Assembly (NCBI RefSeq): GCF_050908845.1
Contig: NZ_CP194171.1
Coordinates: forward strand, 4,278,001-4,342,000
DNA length: 64,000 nucleotides
Reading direction: 5' to 3'
Source of the DNA: Marinobacterium_D sp050908845
GTDB taxonomy: Bacteria > Pseudomonadota > Gammaproteobacteria > Pseudomonadales > Balneatricaceae
Below the pieces are notes generated by a model. It was not told where the DNA came from. It made no database searches and saw only the letters and a list, made by a program, of their open reading frames with translations. Shown piece after piece: positions 17,980 to 26,232 of the stretch (the first letter of the stretch is position 1; the number at the start of each line of letters is the position of its first letter). The position numbers and the translations under genes are program-made.

Positions 17980-18729
17980 TTAAATGACCTTGGCTTCGTT
18001 TTTCAGCTTGTCGATCAGCGCATCCACGCTGTCCACCTTGATGCCCGCTTCACGCTGGGCCGGTGTTTCCACCTTCAGCTGAGAAATATGCTGCTTGAGC
18101 TCAACACCCAGGTCCGCCGGGGTCTTCACATCCAGCGGCTTGCGCTTGGCTTTCATGATGTCCGGCAGCTTGGCGTAGCGCGGCTCGTTGAGGCGCAGGT
18201 CGGTGGTAACGATGGCCGGCAGGTCCAGGGAAACGGTACGCAGACCGCCATCCACTTCGCGGGTCACCTGAGCCTTATCGCCGTCGATTTTCACTTCAGA
18301 GGCGAAGGTACCCTGGGGACGACCGGTCAGGGCGGCCAGCATCTGGCCTACCTGGTTGTTGTCGGAATCGATGGACTGCTTGCCGAGAATAACCAGGCCT
18401 GGCTCTTCCGCTTCAACCACTTTTGCCAGCAGTTTGGCCACGTTGAGCGGCTCGGGCAGGTCATCGGTCTCAACCTGGATGGCACGGTCGGCACCCAGGG
18501 CCATGGCGGTGCGCAGCTGTTCCTGTACCGCTTTCGGGCCGATGGAAACCACGATGACCTCGGAGGCCACACCGGCCTCTTTCAGGCGGATCGCCTCTTC
18601 AACCGCGATCTCGCAGAACGGGTTGAGTGCCATTTTGACGTTGGCCAGATCCACGTCGGAGTTATCGGCCTTGACGCGTACCTTGACGTTGTAGTCGATG
18701 ACGCGTTTTACGGAAACAAGTACTTTCAT
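17980..18729 (-). CDS. etfB: Electron transfer flavoprotein beta subunit EtfB
   Basis: The AMP-binding beta subunit of ETF. The start is placed at the ATG of MKVLVSVKRVIDYN (18729), giving 249 residues, the usual length; the open frame reaches further upstream but that part overlaps a terminator. The recognition region for dehydrogenases is present (EEPGLVILGKQSIDSDNNQVGQMLAALTG). First gene of etfBA. Transcription from the TRAP operon upstream is probably stopped by the hairpin at 18754-18803, so etfBA needs its own promoter. Confidence 0.95.
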   Translation of the reverse strand: MKVLVSVKRVIDYNVKVRVKADNSDVDLANVKMALNPFCEIAVEEAIRLKEAGVASEVIVVSIGPKAVQEQLRTAMALGADRAIQVETDDLPEPLNVAKLLAKVVEAEEPGLVILGKQSIDSDNNQVGQMLAALTGRPQGTFASEVKIDGDKAQVTREVDGGLRTVSLDLPAIVTTDLRLNEPRYAKLPDIMKAKRKPLDVKTPADLGVELKQHISQLKVETPAQREAGIKVDSVDALIDKLKNEAKVI

Positions 18730-18753
18730 ATGATCCATACCTAAAAGCTGTTT

Positions 18754-18803
18754 CAAAAAAAGCTCCCCTTTTGAGACTGCAGAGTGCAGCCTCAAAAAAG
18801 GGA
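18754..18803 (-). terminator. Terminator of TRAP operon 2
   Basis: Read on the minus strand, CCCTTTTTTGAGGCTGCA pairs with TGCAGTCTCAAAAGGGG around the loop CTC, and a run of seven T follows. It lies between dctM and etfB. Confidence 0.75.
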
Positions 18804-18833
18804 CCAAAGGGGACTCAGAGAGAAAAGGGGCTA

Positions 18834-20132
18834 TCAGCTGCCGCCGAGGAACATGACGATCTCGGGGAAAAGAATGACCAGTGCCACAACGGCCAGGTCG
18901 GCTATAAGGAAGATAGCCACGCCCCGGAAAATATCCATCAGTGAGGCATACTCACTGGCGACACTGCGGATGACAAAGATATTCATCCCCACCGGCGGCG
19001 TGATCATGCCGATCTCCAGCAGTTTGACCAGCAATACACCAAACCAGATCAGGCTCAGGTCATAGAGCTCGAATACCGGCAGGAAGATCGGCAGAGTCAC
19101 CAGCATGGCGCCGAACGGCTCCATAAACAGCCCCAGGAGCAGGTAGATCAGTACCACGATCAGCATCAGTTCCAGGTAGGAGAGACTCCAGCCCGTAACC
19201 GCCGTGGAAATGTATGCCGCCACACCACTGAGGCTCAGGAACACGGTAAACATGCTGGCACCGATACCAATAATCATCAGCGATGCGGTGGTCGAAAGAG
19301 TCTCCAGGAATGCCTTTTTCGCCTTGGGCATATCCAATCTGCGCAGCGCCAGAGAAATAAGGATTGACCCCATCGCTCCCACAGCGCCCGCCTCTGTGGC
19401 GGTAAACAGGCCGCTGAACAGACCACCGAATACCAGTACGCCCAGCACGATAACCGGCCAGATCTCAATCAGAGCCCGGGCCACAGAGTAATGGGAAACA
19501 TCCTCCGCTTTACGCGGTGCGATATCCGGTCGCAACCAGCTGACTGCGAGCACGATCAAGCTATAGCTGACTGCCGTCAGCAGGCCGATAGTAATACCGC
19601 CAAGGAACACCTGGGTAATCGAGACTTGGGCGAATACACCGTAAACGATCATCAGGATACTCGGCGGAATCAGAGCTCCGATGGTCCCGCCAGCAGCAAT
19701 GGTGCCGCAGGCAAAGCTGGGCTTGTACCCGCTTCGAACCATTTCAGGGATCGCTATCCGCCCCATCGCCGCTGCGCAGGCGACGCTGGAGCCACACACC
19801 GCAGCAAAGCCGGAACTGGCGAAGATACTGGAGATCGCTAGACCTCCCGGCAGCCAGCGAAAAACTACCTTGGCGGCATTAAATAGTCCGGATGTAAGCC
19901 CGGAGTGATAACAGACAAACCCCATCAGCAGGAACATCGGTACCGCACTGAGGGTCCACTTGGCGACAAATTCATAGGGTTTTGCGGCCAGCAAACTGAT
20001 CGCCGTATCCGTGCCGAACATCAGACTGGCGCCCCCCAGGGATACCAGGATCAGCGACAGCGCAACGGGCACACGCAGCGCCAGCAGCACCAGCAGCAGA
20101 AGGAGTCCATACAAGCCAATTTCAACACCCAT
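18834..20132 (-). CDS. TRAP transporter large permease DctM (system 2)
   Basis: A 432-residue DctM large permease with the family loops CGSSVACAAAMGRIAIPEMVR, GGTIGALIPPSILMIVYG and GMITPPVGMNIFVIRS, and about 12 hydrophobic segments. GAGG precedes the ATG. It is the last gene of a dctP-dctQ-dctM operon read on the minus strand and ends before a terminator. It transports an unknown organic acid; neighbouring phenylpropanoid genes suggest an aryl-propanoid acid. Confidence 0.93.
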   Translation of the reverse strand: MGVEIGLYGLLLLLVLLALRVPVALSLILVSLGGASLMFGTDTAISLLAAKPYEFVAKWTLSAVPMFLLMGFVCYHSGLTSGLFNAAKVVFRWLPGGLAISSIFASSGFAAVCGSSVACAAAMGRIAIPEMVRSGYKPSFACGTIAAGGTIGALIPPSILMIVYGVFAQVSITQVFLGGITIGLLTAVSYSLIVLAVSWLRPDIAPRKAEDVSHYSVARALIEIWPVIVLGVLVFGGLFSGLFTATEAGAVGAMGSILISLALRRLDMPKAKKAFLETLSTTASLMIIGIGASMFTVFLSLSGVAAYISTAVTGWSLSYLELMLIVVLIYLLLGLFMEPFGAMLVTLPIFLPVFELYDLSLIWFGVLLVKLLEIGMITPPVGMNIFVIRSVASEYASLMDIFRGVAIFLIADLAVVALVILFPEIVMFLGGS

Positions 20133-20141
20133 AATACTGCC

Positions 20142-20648
20142 TCATACCCGGTCGTAATTTTCGTTTTTAGTGATGATCAGAGGGACTCGCACCAGGGAGA
20201 CCAGCGCGGCCAATGCAAAGGCGAGCGGTAGAACAAAATAGGTGGGCCAGACCGGCATCGGGAAGTCCAGTGACATGACGTAGGCGCCGATCTCGTACTG
20301 CTCCACCGCCTTGTTCCAGGTGGCGACCACCAGAACCAGATAGATCCCAGCCGACACTAATGCCACCAGAGCATCCAGCCAACGAGTCAGACGTTTGCCG
20401 AACATTCCGCTGAGCGATTCGACGAAGATCATCTGCTTGCGCCACTCCACCCATGCCAGGGGCAGCAGCGCCAGCGTGACCATGTAGTAACGCGTTACCA
20501 GTTCTAGCGTTGAAGGTATGGATACGGATAGCGTCGCCCGCAGTACCACATCGAGCACGATGTGCAGCATCATCGCCAGGATACCCAGGGTGCCGAGCAA
20601 CGCCAGGCAGACCGAGGAGCGGTCCGCCAGTTTCACTAAAAGGCTCAT
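20142..20648 (-). CDS. TRAP transporter small permease DctQ (system 2)
   Basis: A 168-residue DctQ subunit with four hydrophobic helices (near residues 15-37, 50-65, 90-110 and 130-150) and the WVEWRKQMIFVE loop. The start is set at the ATG of MSLLVKLADR (20648) because AGGAAG lies seven bases upstream; the longer open frame would run into dctP. It is followed nine bases later by dctM. Confidence 0.88.
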   Translation of the reverse strand: MSLLVKLADRSSVCLALLGTLGILAMMLHIVLDVVLRATLSVSIPSTLELVTRYYMVTLALLPLAWVEWRKQMIFVESLSGMFGKRLTRWLDALVALVSAGIYLVLVVATWNKAVEQYEIGAYVMSLDFPMPVWPTYFVLPLAFALAALVSLVRVPLIITKNENYDRV

Positions 20649-20722
20649 ATTATTCTTCCTGTCTGGCCAATATCGGGAAGTGGCGAGCCCAGGTGCAGGA
20701 CCCGCCAATTTCAGGCGCGATC

Positions 20723-21838
20723 TCAGATCCCGTAGGTTGAGAAATCGACCTTGTCCCAAACTTCCCTGTTGACCGCCTGAGCCATCATCGCCGAATCACC
20801 CTCTACCTCTTCGGAGATGCTGTGCCACTTGTCCACAAGCTTCTGGAAACGGGCAATCTTCTCCGCGGCATGTTCAATGCCGTAGCGCTCGCCGGCCTGC
20901 GCGGCGGCGACACCCAGGTCCGATTCGACAAAAGCGTTGGTGGCTTCAACCAGCTCAGCGCTTGGCTCGATAATCTCCACATCCTTCTTCTCGGCCTCTG
21001 CGGAGATCTCGGTCCAGCGATCCGTGGCCAGTGCGCCACTCAGGGTCGACGAAACAGCAATCGCCTTACGCTCATCGGCACTGAGTGACTTCCAGGTCTT
21101 GGCGTTAACAGCATGGGTAATAACGGAGTGATAGGTACCCAGGTTAATCGAAGAGATGTAGCCCACCGTATCGTCCAGACGGAAGGAAACGATATCGGCA
21201 GATGAGGTCACCGTGCCGTCGATAACTCCCTGGGACAGCGCCTCGAAAGTCTCGGTCACTGGCGTGCTCACCGGCGTAGCACCCATGGCTTCGACCCAGC
21301 GTGAAAACTGTGGTCCGCCGACGCGCAGGCGCATCCCTTTCAGGTCCGCCTTATCCTTAATCGGTTTGGTGCTGAGCACGTGATAGATGTTGGATGAGTA
21401 GGAGCTGGTATAGGTTATGCCAAGCTTACGCAGTTCGTTCTGGCAGTCGCCGCAGGTGACGATGTACTCGGTCATCGCGGCACCCATGGCCTGAGGATCG
21501 TCCCCGAGAAACGCCAGGTCACCGACTAGGTTCATCTCCGGCAGATCCGCTGGAAAATAGGCGGGCAGGAAGGGACCCACATCCACAAGTCCGCTGCTGA
21601 GGCCGGTGCGCATCCCGCTAATCGATACCGCCTCGACACCCAGCATTCTGCCACTCAGCTTGCCACCGGACTGCTTCGGCAACTGGGTCTGAAACTCGGT
21701 ATAGAGGGGGTTATAGCCGGGGTGAAACTGCACCACTCCTGGCGCCAACCTCAGGTCCCGGGCCTCGGCTGCCTGGGTAAACCCTGTAGTAAGGGCCAAA
21801 GCCAGCATTAGACCTTGAGTCGTTTTTTTAATCAGCAT
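20723..21838 (-). CDS. TRAP solute receptor DctP (system 2), long variant with a Cys pair
   Basis: A 371-residue periplasmic receptor, longer than the other two in the window. It has a clear signal peptide (KKTTQGLMLALALTTGFTQAAEA) and the KADLKGMRLRVGG substrate-arginine region. An extra TCGDCQNEL motif near residue 130 could form a disulfide. It begins the dctPQM operon; AAGGACG precedes the ATG. The substrate is unknown. The 223-bp stretch upstream (21839-22061) holds no gene that I can support. Confidence 0.88.
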   Translation of the reverse strand: MLIKKTTQGLMLALALTTGFTQAAEARDLRLAPGVVQFHPGYNPLYTEFQTQLPKQSGGKLSGRMLGVEAVSISGMRTGLSSGLVDVGPFLPAYFPADLPEMNLVGDLAFLGDDPQAMGAAMTEYIVTCGDCQNELRKLGITYTSSYSSNIYHVLSTKPIKDKADLKGMRLRVGGPQFSRWVEAMGATPVSTPVTETFEALSQGVIDGTVTSSADIVSFRLDDTVGYISSINLGTYHSVITHAVNAKTWKSLSADERKAIAVSSTLSGALATDRWTEISAEAEKKDVEIIEPSAELVEATNAFVESDLGVAAAQAGERYGIEHAAEKIARFQKLVDKWHSISEEVEGDSAMMAQAVNREVWDKVDFSTYGI

Positions 21839-22061
21839 GGTTACGTCCTTCTTATTTTAATTTTCTATTGGTTACGCCGGGCCTGTAAGCCCTATACCAA
21901 CGCTTGGGGAATGGAACGGATCGCTTTGCAGCGCTTTCGCTCTGTTATTTACCTTTGAAATCTGTGTTAGGGGTTAAGAGGAAACCCAACCTCCGGCCGC
22001 ACTCGGCCTGAGAGCACCCACTGGATGCCCATTCAGGCGGGTTTCCTACTGATCTGCTGCC

Positions 22062-22454
22062 TTAGCCGGCCGGTGAAAACATCGGCACCTTCTGCCCGTT
22101 TTCACTGTCGACAAAGGTCACCTTCACCGGCTGGCCTATCTCCAGGCGATCAAAGTCTGCGCCAACGATATTGGTCAGAATGATCGGCCCCTCTTCCAGC
22201 TCGACATAGGCGATGCAGTACGGCGGCCTGGCCTTTGGCAGCACGCTGAAGGAGTACAGCGTGCCCCGACCACTGGCCTCGAACCACTCACAGTGATTGC
22301 GGCCGGTGAAGGGGCTGTGCGCACGCGGGTAGAAGAACGCCTTGCCGGTATCGCAGCAGCGCTGCAGCATGAAGCGGCCCTGGTTGGCGGCTTCCCAAAA
22401 ACGCTCGGTTTCCGGCCAGGGCTGCGGAGAAGCAGGTATACGACTTTCCATCAT
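22062..22454 (-). CDS. DUF35 OB-fold protein, partner of the thiolase-like protein
   Basis: A 130-residue DUF35 protein: an N-terminal rubredoxin-like zinc ribbon followed by an OB fold (GRGTLYSFSVLPKARPPYCIAYVELEEGPIILTNIVG). The ribbon is degenerate: the motif reads QRCCDTGKAFFYPRAHSPFTG, so the usual CxxC...CxxC set is incomplete and zinc binding is doubtful. The start overlaps the stop of the thiolase-like gene by one base, a sign of a stable complex. In actinobacterial steroid degradation a DUF35 domain is needed by the thiolase-like aldolase Ltp2; the same partnership is inferred here. Confidence 0.85.
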   Translation of the reverse strand: MMESRIPASPQPWPETERFWEAANQGRFMLQRCCDTGKAFFYPRAHSPFTGRNHCEWFEASGRGTLYSFSVLPKARPPYCIAYVELEEGPIILTNIVGADFDRLEIGQPVKVTFVDSENGQKVPMFSPAG

Positions 22455-23641
22455 CAGTCCTCTCGCTCAAGAATCAGGGTTGCGCTGCCGTGACGGGCAC
22501 CGAGTTGTCCGCCGGTGCCATGGGCCAGCGCCAGACGACAATCGGGCACCTGAACAGCAGGATGGGCCTCGCCTCTCAGCTGGCGAACAGCCTCGATCAA
22601 CTTGGTCATACCGCCGCGGTTACCCGGATGGTTGTTACAGAGCCCACCGCCGTCGGTGTTTAAAGGCAGCTTGCCGACGCCCGAGATGAGGCCGCCATCA
22701 GCCACAAAGCGACCGCCCTGCCCCGGCTCACAAAAGCCCAGGTTTTCCAGCTGCACCAGCACGGTGATCGTGAAGCTGTCATAGAGAGAGGCGTACTGAA
22801 TATCCCCGGGGGTCACACCCGCCTGTTCAAACGCTTCTTTACCAGTCTGCACCGCGCCCGAGGCGAGAATATCGAAGTAACCGCCGTTAAGGTGTTTGAC
22901 GGTGAAGCCTGCTCCCGTTGGCGTAATCAGCGGCCGCTTGAGTCCCTTGGCCACCTCGGGGTGTGCCAGCACCAGCGCACCGCCACCGTCGCTGATGACA
23001 CAGCAGTCGAGACGGTGCAGCGGAGTCGCGACGATCGGCGACTCGATCACATCCTCCACGGTCACCACTTTCGGCAGCACGGCATTGGGGTTGTGCTGAG
23101 CATGGTGCGACGCGGCGACCTTGATCCACGCCAGCTGTTCAGAGGTGGTTCCGTGCTCGTACATATGTCTTGCCGCACACATGCCATACACGTTGGTCAC
23201 CACCGGACCATAGGGCAGCTCAAACTGGGACTCCGCCGTTGTCTGCGCCTGCATCAGATGGCTCGCTGCCGGCGAAAATTTTTCCGCCCGCGGCCTGCCC
23301 GCCTGGGTGATCAGAGCGACCCTGCACTTGCCGGCAGCAATCGCCCTCGCCGCGTGTTCAACATGGTTGATATAGGCAGAACCCCAGGATTCGGTGGTAT
23401 CCAGGTGGCGCAGCTTAAGCCCCAGGTATTCGACCACCGACAGGGGGCCAATCCCGGGAGACTCCCAGCCCGGCACATCGCCGGCACAGAAGTAACCGTC
23501 TACATCCTCAATGCTGAGCCCGGCATCATCCAGGGCCCCAAGGGCCGCTTCCGCATGCAGCTGTCCCAGCGATTTATCGACCGCGTGTCTTGTCGGGTGC
23601 TCGAACGCGCCGACAACATAGGCCTGTCCCTTAAGACTCAT
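22454..23641 (-). CDS. Thiolase-superfamily protein lacking the catalytic cysteines, probable acyl-CoA retro-aldolase
   Basis: A 395-residue SCP-x/Ltp2-like thiolase-fold protein. The positions of the nucleophilic and acid/base cysteines are not Cys: the first region reads DTTESWGSAYINHVEHAA and the last reads LALAHGTGGQLG. The family Tyr in YDSFTITVLVQLENLGF and the His in GGGLCNNHPGNRGG are kept. Steroid aldolases of this family (Ltp2 with DUF35) cleave beta-hydroxyacyl-CoA to a carbonyl compound plus a shorter acyl-CoA. Here the likely substrate is an aryl-beta-hydroxypropionyl-CoA, giving an aryl aldehyde and acetyl-CoA. A plain thiolase is the annotation most tools would give. It overlaps the acyl-CoA dehydrogenase gene by 11 bp. 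Confidence 0.8.
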   Translation of the reverse strand: MSLKGQAYVVGAFEHPTRHAVDKSLGQLHAEAALGALDDAGLSIEDVDGYFCAGDVPGWESPGIGPLSVVEYLGLKLRHLDTTESWGSAYINHVEHAARAIAAGKCRVALITQAGRPRAEKFSPAASHLMQAQTTAESQFELPYGPVVTNVYGMCAARHMYEHGTTSEQLAWIKVAASHHAQHNPNAVLPKVVTVEDVIESPIVATPLHRLDCCVISDGGGALVLAHPEVAKGLKRPLITPTGAGFTVKHLNGGYFDILASGAVQTGKEAFEQAGVTPGDIQYASLYDSFTITVLVQLENLGFCEPGQGGRFVADGGLISGVGKLPLNTDGGGLCNNHPGNRGGMTKLIEAVRQLRGEAHPAVQVPDCRLALAHGTGGQLGARHGSATLILERED

Positions 23642-25406
23642 GGCGTTTCTCCTCAGTGCTGCTGGATGCGCCCATCAAATGCCCGATACTTTTCGGGCTC
23701 TGCGCGATCGCAAGTTCCAACGCTTTGATTTCCGGTAATAACTGGTTGAAGTAGAAACGCGCCGTTTCCACCTTGAGTGAGTACCAGTCATCGTCCCCCT
23801 GACTCAGCGCGACCGCCGCCATCCGGGCCCAGGCCCAGGCAAATACCAGGTGCCCCATAAGCCGCAGATAAGCGGTGCAGGCACCCAATACAGAGATCGG
23901 ATCCGCCGTATGTCTATCGATCAGTTGACGGGTCACCCGGTCGACCATTTCGGAAACTTCAGCCAGGGGTTTGCAGAAGGCCAACAGCTGAGCCTGACCG
24001 CTGTGCTCGTCCAGCCAGAGTCGAATCGAGGTCTGTAGACGATTGAGACGACGCCCACCATCAGACAGCACCTTGCGGATCAGAAGATCCTGCCCCTGAA
24101 TCGTTGTCGTGCCTTCGTAGATCGTGGTGATCCTGACGTCACGGGTCAGTTGCTCAATACCGGTTTCGGTGACATAGCCGTGGCCGCCAAACAGCTGCAG
24201 CGCCAGCGAGGTGGATTCCTGCGCGTTTTCGGACAGGAACCCTTTCACGATGGGGGTTAGCAAAGGCAACAGATCCGCTGCCTCAACACGCTTGGTAACC
24301 TGGGGATGCGACTCGGCCTGGTCCATCAGCAGAGCCGTCCAATGCAACAGGAAGCGTCCCGCTTCGGTCCAGGCTTTTTGCGTCAGCAACATGCGCTGAA
24401 CATCGACATGCTCAATCAGCTGGCAGGGCTGTTCACCTTGTGGAGAGCGCCCCTGACGACGCTCCAGGGTATATTCCCAGGCGTTCTGCATGGCAGTTTC
24501 GCTCATGCCCACAGCCTGCAAACCTGACAGCAGACGTGCTTCGTTCATCACGGCGAACATCGCCTTTAAGCCGGCGTTTTCTTCACCGACCAGCCATCCC
24601 TGGGCGTTATCAAAGCGCAAGGAGCAGGTCGGGCTGCCGTGCAGACCCATCTTGTGCTCGATCCCGTCACAGTGGACGCCATTGGACTGCCCGTCATCGG
24701 TCAGTTTTGGCACCAGGAACAGGCTTAAGCCGCGCGTTCCCGCCGGCGCCCCGGGAATCCGGGCCAGCACCAGATGAACAATATTTTTCGTCAGATCGTG
24801 CTCTGCGCCACTTGCGAAGATCTTCGATCCACTCAGGCGATAGGTGCCCTGACCATCGGGCTCAGCCTTGGTGGAGAGCAACCCCACATCCGAGCCAGCC
24901 TGAGGCTCGGTGATGCACATCGAAGACAGCACCTCGCCACTGGTCAGTGCCGGGATCCATTTCTCCTGCAACTCAGGTGTGGCGGAGCTGCGCAGACAGG
25001 TCGAGGTGCAGTGATTAATGGTCGCTATCATCACGAACGCATGGCTGCTCGCCGACAGGAACTCACTGACAACACTGAACGCCAGCTTGGGCAAACCCTG
25101 GCCACCCTCAGAGGGCTGAGCGCACATCGATGGCCATCCAAGCTCGCGATAGGCGTTCCAGGCCTCTGAGAAGCCAGGAGACATGGAGACCGTCCCCTCA
25201 TTCCATCTGCATCCAACCCTGTCCGCCTGCTCATTAACCGACAGCAACTGCTCCGACGCGAAGCGTCCCGCCTCATCGGCAATCGCATCGAGGGTTTCAG
25301 CATCGAACTCCTCATAAGCAGGAAGCTCAGCTAACCCGCTCACACCATCCAGAACGTCATGAATAACGAACTGGAGGTCACGCAAAGGAGGATTGAACTT
25401 CAACAT
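23631..25406 (-). CDS. Acyl-CoA dehydrogenase, long DmdC/AidB-like type
   Basis: A 591-residue FAD enzyme, longer than the usual 380 residues because of an N-terminal extension and a C-terminal helical region, as in DmdC-like dehydrogenases. The flavin and substrate motifs CITEPQAGSDVG and the catalytic Glu431 in TIYEGTTTIQGQDLL are visible. It should introduce a double bond into an aryl-propionyl-CoA, passing electrons to ETF (encoded at 17040-18729). It is transcribed with the SDR 16 bp upstream and the thiolase-like gene that overlaps its end. Confidence 0.92.
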   Translation of the reverse strand: MLKFNPPLRDLQFVIHDVLDGVSGLAELPAYEEFDAETLDAIADEAGRFASEQLLSVNEQADRVGCRWNEGTVSMSPGFSEAWNAYRELGWPSMCAQPSEGGQGLPKLAFSVVSEFLSASSHAFVMIATINHCTSTCLRSSATPELQEKWIPALTSGEVLSSMCITEPQAGSDVGLLSTKAEPDGQGTYRLSGSKIFASGAEHDLTKNIVHLVLARIPGAPAGTRGLSLFLVPKLTDDGQSNGVHCDGIEHKMGLHGSPTCSLRFDNAQGWLVGEENAGLKAMFAVMNEARLLSGLQAVGMSETAMQNAWEYTLERRQGRSPQGEQPCQLIEHVDVQRMLLTQKAWTEAGRFLLHWTALLMDQAESHPQVTKRVEAADLLPLLTPIVKGFLSENAQESTSLALQLFGGHGYVTETGIEQLTRDVRITTIYEGTTTIQGQDLLIRKVLSDGGRRLNRLQTSIRLWLDEHSGQAQLLAFCKPLAEVSEMVDRVTRQLIDRHTADPISVLGACTAYLRLMGHLVFAWAWARMAAVALSQGDDDWYSLKVETARFYFNQLLPEIKALELAIAQSPKSIGHLMGASSSTEEKRHES

Positions 25407-25422
25407 GAGATCATCTCCTCTT

Positions 25423-26184
25423 TTAGCGCGGAGCCAGCCGTGTGGCGCCGTCGATTCGGATTACATCGCCGTTCAGATAGCTGTTGGTCGCTATATGTGC
25501 GACCAGGTCAGCAAACTCTGCCGGCTGCCCCAAACGCTGAGGGAAGGGAATAGACTCACCCAATGCTTTCTGTACTTCCGGAGGCGCTGTATCGAGCAGC
25601 GGCGTATGAAAGATACCTGGCGCTATGCCCATCGCACGGACTCCGAACTGGGCAAACTCTCGCGCCAGCTGGATCGGCAGGGCGGCCAAGGCCCCTTTCG
25701 CCGCGGTATAGGCCGCCTGACCGATCTGGCCTTCATAAGCTGCTACCGAGGTGGTCAGCAGGATAAGACCCCGCTCTCCATTGGCATCAGGCTCGGCGGC
25801 GATCATGTCGGCTGCCGCCAGGCGCGTCATGTTGAAGCTGCCCACCAGATTCAGGTTGATGATCTTGGTGAAGTCCTCGAGCGGCATCGGGCCATCACGT
25901 CCCACCACCCGTTTCGCCGCACCGCCACCGGCGCAGTTAACCAGCAAGCGGGCAACACCCTGCGCTTCTTTCGCCCGCGCAATCGCGGCGCTGGCACTAT
26001 CGGCATCGGTCACATCGCAACGAATCGCGATACCGCCTATCTCGGCGGCCAGCATTTCGGCCCGCTCCATCTGAATATCGAGAATGGCCACACGGGCGCC
26101 GAGAGAGGCCAGATGCCGCACCGTCGCTTCGCCCAGACCTGAGGCGCCACCGGTGACCAATACTGCTGTTCCTTCGAGCTGCAT
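25423..26184 (-). CDS. Short-chain dehydrogenase, probable 3-hydroxyacyl-CoA dehydrogenase
   Basis: A 253-residue classical SDR with the NAD-binding motif TGGASGLG at 11-18, NCAGG near 83 and the catalytic Ser146, Tyr159 and Lys163. It resembles HSD17B10-type 3-hydroxyacyl-CoA dehydrogenases. AAGGAG precedes the ATG. If it acts on a beta-hydroxyacyl-CoA it would feed a thiolase, yet the neighbour lacks thiolase cysteines, so it may serve a parallel branch. Other alcohol substrates cannot be excluded. Confidence 0.85.
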   Translation of the reverse strand: MQLEGTAVLVTGGASGLGEATVRHLASLGARVAILDIQMERAEMLAAEIGGIAIRCDVTDADSASAAIARAKEAQGVARLLVNCAGGGAAKRVVGRDGPMPLEDFTKIINLNLVGSFNMTRLAAADMIAAEPDANGERGLILLTTSVAAYEGQIGQAAYTAAKGALAALPIQLAREFAQFGVRAMGIAPGIFHTPLLDTAPPEVQKALGESIPFPQRLGQPAEFADLVAHIATNSYLNGDVIRIDGATRLAPR

Positions 26185-26232
26185 AACGTACTCCTTGATA
26201 CGAATCAGAAATTCAGTTGCTAGAAAAATGAC

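Noticed and set aside
21864..21880. A third copy of the TRAP/fdhA block near dctP of system 2
   Set aside because: Only ATTGGTTA matches; the ACGTAT half is missing.
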